A stretch of DNA of 9,761 nucleotides from an uncultured Prevotella sp. (GTDB lineage Bacteria > Bacteroidota > Bacteroidia > Bacteroidales > Bacteroidaceae): contig CAJLYG010000116.1 of NCBI GenBank assembly GCA_905210845.1, positions 1-9,761 of the forward strand. The letters are read 5' to 3'. The notes beneath the pieces were generated by a model, which did no database searches, was not told where the DNA came from, and saw only the letters and a list, made by a program, of their open reading frames with translations. Each line of letters opens with the position of its first letter. The stretch's first letter is position 1. Below are positions 5,568-9,761 of the stretch, piece by piece. A program made the translations under genes and the position numbers.

Positions 5568-6809
5568 TTACTTCTCTGTTTTCAGAGAAACATGCCCATC
5601 GATCGGGAATGGCTTTCCGCTCCATGCTTTCTGAGATGTCCATGGTTCTGCCGGGTCTGTCCAGAAAGGTGCGTCCGCTGGCAGTCCTAAAGGCATGAAG
5701 ACGAGGGAGGTCATATACAGGCTTCCGTTGTCGGTATAGGAATTGGCAAGATTGGGTTGATGGCCAACGAAGCCTAAGCGCAGGAATCCTTTTTCGTCGA
5801 AGTTGCCGTCAACCTTGAACATGTTCTTCATGACAGCGGTAATGGCACTGCGTACCTGTCCATTGCTGATATTCTTTGGCATTCCAAACCTCCATGCTGC
5901 CATGGCGAGTGTTTGGAAGGCTCCCATGCGATAGACCAATGACCGTCCATAGCCAGGATAGGTGCCCTCTGGGGATACCAGTCTCTCCATGACCGTGTTG
6001 TAGCGTTGCATCCTTTGAATGGCTAATTTTGAGCTGACGGGCGTCCAGAACTTATGTTTCTCGCATTGCTCCAATACTTCTATGTACATTGGATGGATGA
6101 CATAGGCGTTGTAATAATCGAATGCCATTTCTGGTCCGTCGGAATAGTAGCCATCCCCTAAGTACCATTCATTGATCTTGCAGCATGCAACCCTGAGCAC
6201 GTACATATCAGCCTCTTCGCCAATGGAGAGGAAGAAGGCTTCAATGATAGCCCGGAAGAGGAGCCAGTTGTTATAGGCAGGGCGGATGACGCGCAATCCC
6301 TTGAAGCATTGGATATATCGTTGCTGCGTCGTCTTGTCAAGTTGATACCAGGTAGACTCCGGGGCACGTAGGAAGCTCTCTGCCAAGTAGGCTGCGTCCA
6401 CTAAGATCTGGAGCTCTCCTTTCCATAGAAGATAATCAGGACTCTGTGGGTCCACGGCATTCTTGTAAGAAGCGATGGCCCAGTCATGCAGTTGCTTGCG
6501 TTGCTTTCCCTCTGGTGTCCCGTCATCTGGCAAGGCCAACCAGGGCGTGATACCTGCCATGAGTCTGCCGAATGCCTCTAAGTAGGATACCTTGACATTC
6601 CTGCCATCCCAATGGGGACTGAGCTCAAGGGTCATGTTCTTTTGCAATTCCCCTTTGCTCATGTTTTCCAAGATTGGTTGCGCGATTTTGTAACATAATC
6701 CTGCCCAATACTGCCTTTCGGTCTGTGGGAGGTTCTTCACTTTCTTGGCTGAAGCGCTTCCTGCCAATACAAATGCCATGATGGCAATCATCAAATACTT
6801 TACTTTCAT
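5568..6809 (-). CDS. Secreted DUF2264-family protein
   Basis: This 413-residue protein begins with a clear Sec signal peptide (MKVKYLMIAIMAFVLAGSASA, cleavage near residue 21) and then matches the DUF2264 family along its whole length. Recognisable signatures are the NNWLLFRAIIEAFFL helix (180-194), GDGYYSDGPEMAFDYYNAYVIHP (218-240), and RLVSPEGTYPGYGRSLVYRMGAFQ (276-299). The near C-terminal HQPNLANSYTDNGSLY segment is followed by a Trp-rich end. The family is predicted to adopt an alpha/alpha barrel like several glycan-active enzymes and often sits in polysaccharide-utilisation neighbourhoods. No activity is established that I can cite, so the reaction is left open. It should be periplasmic or surface-associated; the signal peptide has no lipobox cysteine. 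The gene lies 243 nt downstream of GH84 and has its own -7 element, so it can be expressed separately. It appears complete. Confidence 0.88.
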   Translation of the reverse strand: MKVKYLMIAIMAFVLAGSASAKKVKNLPQTERQYWAGLCYKIAQPILENMSKGELQKNMTLELSPHWDGRNVKVSYLEAFGRLMAGITPWLALPDDGTPEGKQRKQLHDWAIASYKNAVDPQSPDYLLWKGELQILVDAAYLAESFLRAPESTWYQLDKTTQQRYIQCFKGLRVIRPAYNNWLLFRAIIEAFFLSIGEEADMYVLRVACCKINEWYLGDGYYSDGPEMAFDYYNAYVIHPMYIEVLEQCEKHKFWTPVSSKLAIQRMQRYNTVMERLVSPEGTYPGYGRSLVYRMGAFQTLAMAAWRFGMPKNISNGQVRSAITAVMKNMFKVDGNFDEKGFLRLGFVGHQPNLANSYTDNGSLYMTSLVFMPLGLPADAPFWTDPAEPWTSQKAWSGKPFPIDGHVSLKTEK

Positions 6810-6926
6810 GATACTTATTGTTTAGATAGATAATGATTCTCAATAGAGAGCTGTTCCCTCTTTGTACTGGTTTGAAAGCAGTGGACTTGTTGGCTGGATC
6901 TGCCGATCCCTCTCCATTGCTGGTTG

Positions 6927-6934
6927 CAAATATA
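6927..6934 (-). promoter_or_regulatory. -7 element upstream of the DUF2264 gene
   Basis: On the minus strand TATATTTG followed by CAACC fits TAnnTTTG and implies a leader of about 110 nt before the ATG at 6809. The expected -33 position (6957-6954) reads ATAT, not TTTG, and lies inside the left arm of a 15-bp perfect inverted repeat. A promoter lacking its -33 element beside a dyad symmetry often needs an activator (inference). Confidence 0.55.
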
Positions 6935-6951
6935 GTGATTTTATCGATATA

Positions 6952-6994
6952 ACATATAAGAATCTCAGGAAATCTATCCGAGATTCTTATATGT
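6952..6994. repeat. Perfect 15-bp inverted repeat with 13-nt spacer
   Basis: ACATATAAGAATCTC (6952-6966) is repeated exactly in inverse orientation as GAGATTCTTATATGT (6980-6994), separated by 13 nt. It lies 58 nt beyond the GH84 stop codon and 17 nt upstream of the DUF2264 -7 element. As RNA it would form a stable stem but has no T-tract on either side, so it is a poor textbook terminator. As DNA it is a strong candidate operator covering the missing -33 element of the DUF2264 promoter. The spacer is too short for an invertible promoter. Confidence 0.75.
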
Positions 6995-7052
6995 CATCAG
7001 CTTTCGCGGGCGAATCGCGGATGTATCCTCGACTCTGTACTCCTTCACGGTT

Positions 7053-9053
7053 TTATTTTACGGTTGGACGGGACAGTTGCTTAACGAGCCAGTCTAAGAA
7101 GGGGCGCAGCACCTTGGCAGAAGGATTCGCCTCTTTCTGCGAGAGCTTGATATCTTCGCCCATCCCGTTGAGCACCTTGAATTGATATTTAGTATTGGTA
7201 TCGATCGCTTCTACTTTCTTCACGATTGCATCCATGTTGGCACTGTTTCCATGGGAAAGGGCTTCTACCAGGGCTTCCGCATAGCGGCACATGTCACCCA
7301 CCTTGTCTGTAAACGGCTGTATTTCACGCCACAGCAGACGGTCGGACGCTATGTCCGATTGTCCCATCTCAGCCAATGTGTCGCAGGCGTTGGCAAGTGT
7401 TTTCAGCTGTTGTGACAAGGCTGAGGCGCGTTGCTGGCAGGTAGGGGCAGCCTTGTACTGTCTGATCAGGTCGGACAGCGCTGTGGATTGGTCGTAGGTG
7501 CTCAGGTTGGGCAGCAGGCAGAATGCCGATTGCCAGCGATGACCAAACACCGCACGAAGCGAGGCCATCCATGATTGCTCATTGTCGAAGTCCGTCCTGT
7601 TCCATCCATAGTCGCCTACGCTAAACAGAGCCACCTTGCTGGCTTCACCTTGTTGCATAGGATTGCTGATGAGCGTCTTGACGCCCCGCAGGTTCGTCTC
7701 CATCGTAGCGTTGCGGTCGATATGTGCCTCATCGTCGAAGTTGCGGTAGGTGTCTAACATAAAGAGCTTGTCCATGTCGTTGTCGTTGCAGGGGTAGTTC
7801 CACCACCAAGCCACGTCGCGCCCGAGCCATGAGCTCACCTTTTCTGGGTCTTTGCTGTTGGGCACTGTCCAGACTGCCCTGCCCGTGATATAGATATTGA
7901 TCTTAGCAGGTGTGTTGCTCAATGACTTGAAGAAATTCACAGCCTTTTTCTCATTCACCCACGAGTAGGCGTATAGTTGGGGGACGTAGTGGAGCGGCTT
8001 CACCGTGTCGGCAGGGTTTGCCTTTTTCGTGTTCCACCGTTGGTCAATGCGTTCTTGCAGTTGGGTTAGCCTGTTGGCTCCCAACCGGAGCGTAGGCTCA
8101 TCGTCGGGTACGCCGACATCATCCACGAAGACACCGAACTGTCGTACGCCGAGCCGATGCATGTCCTCGTATTTCTTCATGATCTTGTCGAGGACGTCGG
8201 TCTTAGTCGAGTCGGTAAAGGCCTGTCCTGGATGGATGGCCCAGATGAAGTTGACCTTGCATTGGTGGGCGACGTCGGTCATGGAGCGAAGCATGTCCTG
8301 TGACAGGTAGCCCAATTCCTTTTCTTGATCCGTGATCGTGGTTGGATAAGGCTTTTCCCAGTAGCGTGAATGATAAGGGTCGCTTTTGGCACCATACATG
8401 TAGGTGTTCATCTTGTAACGGGCCATGAACCGGAAGAGGTCTTCCGTCACCTCCTTGCTGTAAGGCACTCCGTAGTATCCCTCGATGACGCCTCTGTATT
8501 GCGTGTCGGCATAGTCGTAGATCCTCATCTTATGCAGGCTGCCTTTCTGCTCGCTGAGCATCTGCTCAAGGGATGCCAGTCCACAGAACACGGCATCGGT
8601 ATGTTCTCCTAAGATGACGACCTGCGCAAGGCCTGCGGCATCGCCTGTCACGGAGATCGCATGGCGGTCGTACTTGGGCTCGGAGAACACGGAACGTGCC
8701 AGGGATAGCTTGGCTGCGGTCTTGTCGGCCTTGTCTCCGGATCCATGAATGCCGATGATGACCGTCATCCTTCCTGCTACAGCCTTTTTGCCCACGATGG
8801 GAACGATACCGTTCTCGGTGAGCACAGACTTTGCTCTATTGATGGTGTACGTGTCGCAGCCGCGCCCTACGATGAGCGTAGCCTTGGCTGTGGTTGCCAC
8901 GCTTCCCCCTTCATCAAACTGATGTTGGGGTACTGGCCAGATGTGATAAACCTGGTCTGAGCCATAAGCAGGCGAGACCGTGAGGGACAAAAGCGAAAGA
9001 AGGCACAGCATTGTGGCTTTCTTCGTAAGGGCTTTCGGGTTTTGGAGTTTCAT
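7053..9053 (-). CDS. Secreted GH84 beta-N-acetylglucosaminidase (O-GlcNAcase family)
   Basis: This 666-residue retaining exo-hydrolase should remove terminal beta-N-acetylglucosamine by substrate-assisted catalysis. A basic n-region and hydrophobic core (MLCLLSLLSLTVSPAYG, residues 15-31) form a Sec signal peptide. Residues about 33-180 are the GH20b-like N-domain, about 183-505 the TIM barrel, and the rest a helical domain. Active-site motifs match the Bacteroides thetaiotaomicron GH84 enzyme: EGYYG (191-195), YMYGAKSDPYH with Lys223, the catalytic Asp pair Asp311-Asp312 in FGVFVDDVG, TGR (390-392), WWWNYPCND with Asn419 and Asp424, and YGWN with Asn485. It is shorter than BtGH84 (about 737 residues), which suggests the C-terminal beta domain is missing. 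Likely substrates are host or microbial glycans bearing terminal GlcNAc. No promoter motif is seen in the 99 nt before it, so it may be co-transcribed with the acyltransferase gene upstream. Confidence 0.94.
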   Translation of the reverse strand: MKLQNPKALTKKATMLCLLSLLSLTVSPAYGSDQVYHIWPVPQHQFDEGGSVATTAKATLIVGRGCDTYTINRAKSVLTENGIVPIVGKKAVAGRMTVIIGIHGSGDKADKTAAKLSLARSVFSEPKYDRHAISVTGDAAGLAQVVILGEHTDAVFCGLASLEQMLSEQKGSLHKMRIYDYADTQYRGVIEGYYGVPYSKEVTEDLFRFMARYKMNTYMYGAKSDPYHSRYWEKPYPTTITDQEKELGYLSQDMLRSMTDVAHQCKVNFIWAIHPGQAFTDSTKTDVLDKIMKKYEDMHRLGVRQFGVFVDDVGVPDDEPTLRLGANRLTQLQERIDQRWNTKKANPADTVKPLHYVPQLYAYSWVNEKKAVNFFKSLSNTPAKINIYITGRAVWTVPNSKDPEKVSSWLGRDVAWWWNYPCNDNDMDKLFMLDTYRNFDDEAHIDRNATMETNLRGVKTLISNPMQQGEASKVALFSVGDYGWNRTDFDNEQSWMASLRAVFGHRWQSAFCLLPNLSTYDQSTALSDLIRQYKAAPTCQQRASALSQQLKTLANACDTLAEMGQSDIASDRLLWREIQPFTDKVGDMCRYAEALVEALSHGNSANMDAIVKKVEAIDTNTKYQFKVLNGMGEDIKLSQKEANPSAKVLRPFLDWLVKQLSRPTVK

Positions 9054-9122
9054 GATGATACTTTTTAGATGAATTGTTTAGGGATGCCATAGGGATTGCG
9101 ATGAGGGGTAAGTCACTCTCTT

Positions 9123-9150
9123 CCGGCCCTTTTAGGTCTCTGTGGGCCGG
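9123..9150. repeat. GC-rich hairpin between acyltransferase and GH84 genes
   Basis: CCGGCCC (9123-9129) and GGGCCGG (9144-9150) form a perfect 7-bp GC stem around a 14-nt loop, starting 2 nt after the acyltransferase stop codon. Neither strand has a T-run after the stem, so it is not a standard intrinsic terminator. It could be a pause, an RNA-stability element, or a partial barrier between the two genes. Confidence 0.55.
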
Positions 9151-9152
9151 GC

Positions 9153-9761
9153 TTACATCTTCTTCGATAAGGCTTTCCTGACGGGCAGGTCATACCATTT
9201 CAGGCAGAGATAGGCAAGGATGACGCTGAGCGCCATGGCACTGACCGACTCTATCCATGTCTCCGTGAACGTGTACACCTGGTTCTTGATCATCCAGGAA
9301 TAGAAAAGGTACATGATGGGATAATGGACCATATAGAGCGGATAAGATATATCCCCTAAGAACTTGCAGATTCTGGTAGAGCGCGTGTCGGTGGTCTTGC
9401 CCGATGCCCCTAACCATACGAGAGCAGGGAAGATGATGACGATGCACGCCGACTCATAGAGTCCGTTCAGACAGCAGGTACCTAACGGCTGGATATACGG
9501 CACGGCGAACAGGACGAGCAGTATGGCTGAACAAATCCAGAACGCACCCCGGACCTTCACCGGGTGGAAGATGCGCGAGAGGAACATGCCCATGGTATAG
9601 GGGAAGAGCATCCGGAGCATGCCACCCCAGAAGTTCATCGTGTCTAAGGTCCAGCCTACGCCAAAGCTTCCATAGCCGGAGACATCAGCGACATTGAACC
9701 AGATCAGGATAACGCCTAATACCGCGGCGAGGATACCCAATACCTTGGTAGGCAGCCGATG
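9153..9761 (-). CDS. Acyltransferase family 3 membrane protein, C-terminal part (runs off right edge)
   Basis: The reading frame is open to the right edge, so only the last 202 residues are present and the true start lies outside. It is a multi-spanning membrane protein with hydrophobic stretches at about 6-22, 72-90, 103-118, 139-157 and 170-186. GWTLDTMNFWGGMLRMLFPYTMGMFLSRI, CKFLGDISYPLYMVHYPIMYLF and the closing KWYDLPVRKAL are characteristic of acyltransferase-3 (OafA/NodX-like) proteins, which transfer acyl groups such as acetyl to sugars of surface or secreted glycans. The catalytic N-terminal His/Arg region is not in view, so activity cannot be judged. It precedes the GH84 gene by 99 nt on the same strand, suggesting a shared transcript and a link to glycan modification; the specific substrate is unknown. 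Confidence 0.88.
   Translation of the reverse strand, partial: HRLPTKVLGILAAVLGVILIWFNVADVSGYGSFGVGWTLDTMNFWGGMLRMLFPYTMGMFLSRIFHPVKVRGAFWICSAILLVLFAVPYIQPLGTCCLNGLYESACIVIIFPALVWLGASGKTTDTRSTRICKFLGDISYPLYMVHYPIMYLFYSWMIKNQVYTFTETWIESVSAMALSVILAYLCLKWYDLPVRKALSKKM

Noticed and set aside
6894..6907. GGATC-TGCC-GATCC palindrome in the DUF2264 leader
   Set aside because: A 5-bp stem of this kind is common by chance and shows no further structure.
6840..6917. A 25-codon reading frame (MERDRQIQ...) in the leader of the DUF2264 gene
   Set aside because: It starts almost at the predicted transcription start, has ordinary composition and no supporting signal; chance is the simpler explanation.
6952..6994. 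Invertible (phase-variable) promoter flanked by inverted repeats
   Set aside because: The spacer is only 13 nt and contains no promoter; known Bacteroidota invertible segments are far longer, and no invertase gene is present.
8005..8310. A 101-residue plus-strand reading frame inside GH84, and similar opposite-strand frames within holB, metF, tatC, DUF2264 and GH84
   Set aside because: They are antisense to strongly supported genes, have no recognisable domains or promoters, and show Ser/Arg/Cys-rich composition typical of shadow frames.
1..9761. CRISPR arrays, tRNA or rRNA genes, insertion sequences, phage or defence genes
   Set aside because: I saw no regularly spaced repeats, RNA-gene signatures, transposase or phage motifs; the repeats present are short and unrelated to one another.

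Overview
The window looks like a chromosomal segment of a Bacteroidota bacterium, most likely Prevotellaceae (inference). Several starts are preceded by the Bacteroidota sigma-factor motif TAnnTTTG, in the two best cases with a TTTG-type element exactly 19 nt upstream. There are no convincing Shine-Dalgarno sequences. The protein set (PSP1/RicT, a delta-prime subunit, a short MetF, TatA/TatC, a DUF6377-type membrane regulator, DUF2264 and GH84) is typical of gut or oral Bacteroidales.

Bases 1-3443 form a minus-strand housekeeping block read in the order tatA, tatC, metF, holB, ricT (ricT runs off the left edge). Spacing is tight: 3 nt between tatA and tatC and 1 nt between metF and holB. A strong promoter precedes tatA and a weaker one precedes metF. 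tatA carries an apparent one-base deletion inside its membrane helix, which splits it into two frames. If the deletion is real, the Tat translocase encoded here has TatC but no intact TatA from this locus.

Bases 3444-5208 hold a divergent plus-strand gene for a membrane-spanning TPR protein with a C-terminal helix-turn-helix-like segment (DUF6377-like), probably a one-component envelope-sensing regulator. Bases 5209-5567 hold no conventional gene. They do contain a consensus promoter (5354-5384) and, about 150 nt downstream, a near-perfect 14-bp GUGA-tetraloop terminator. Together these define a compact independent transcript: a candidate small RNA, or an mRNA for a 20-residue Cys/Trp-containing peptide. 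This is the most likely undescribed element in the window.

Bases 5568-9761 are a second minus-strand block, read as acyltransferase-3 (cut by the right edge), a secreted GH84 beta-N-acetylglucosaminidase with all key catalytic residues, and a secreted DUF2264 protein. The last two carry Sec signal peptides and fit a role in breakdown of amino-sugar-containing glycans in the envelope or outside the cell. A perfect 15-bp inverted repeat lies just upstream of the DUF2264 promoter where the -33 element should be, so it may be an operator or a GH84 terminator. No tRNA, rRNA, CRISPR array, insertion sequence or phage gene was seen.
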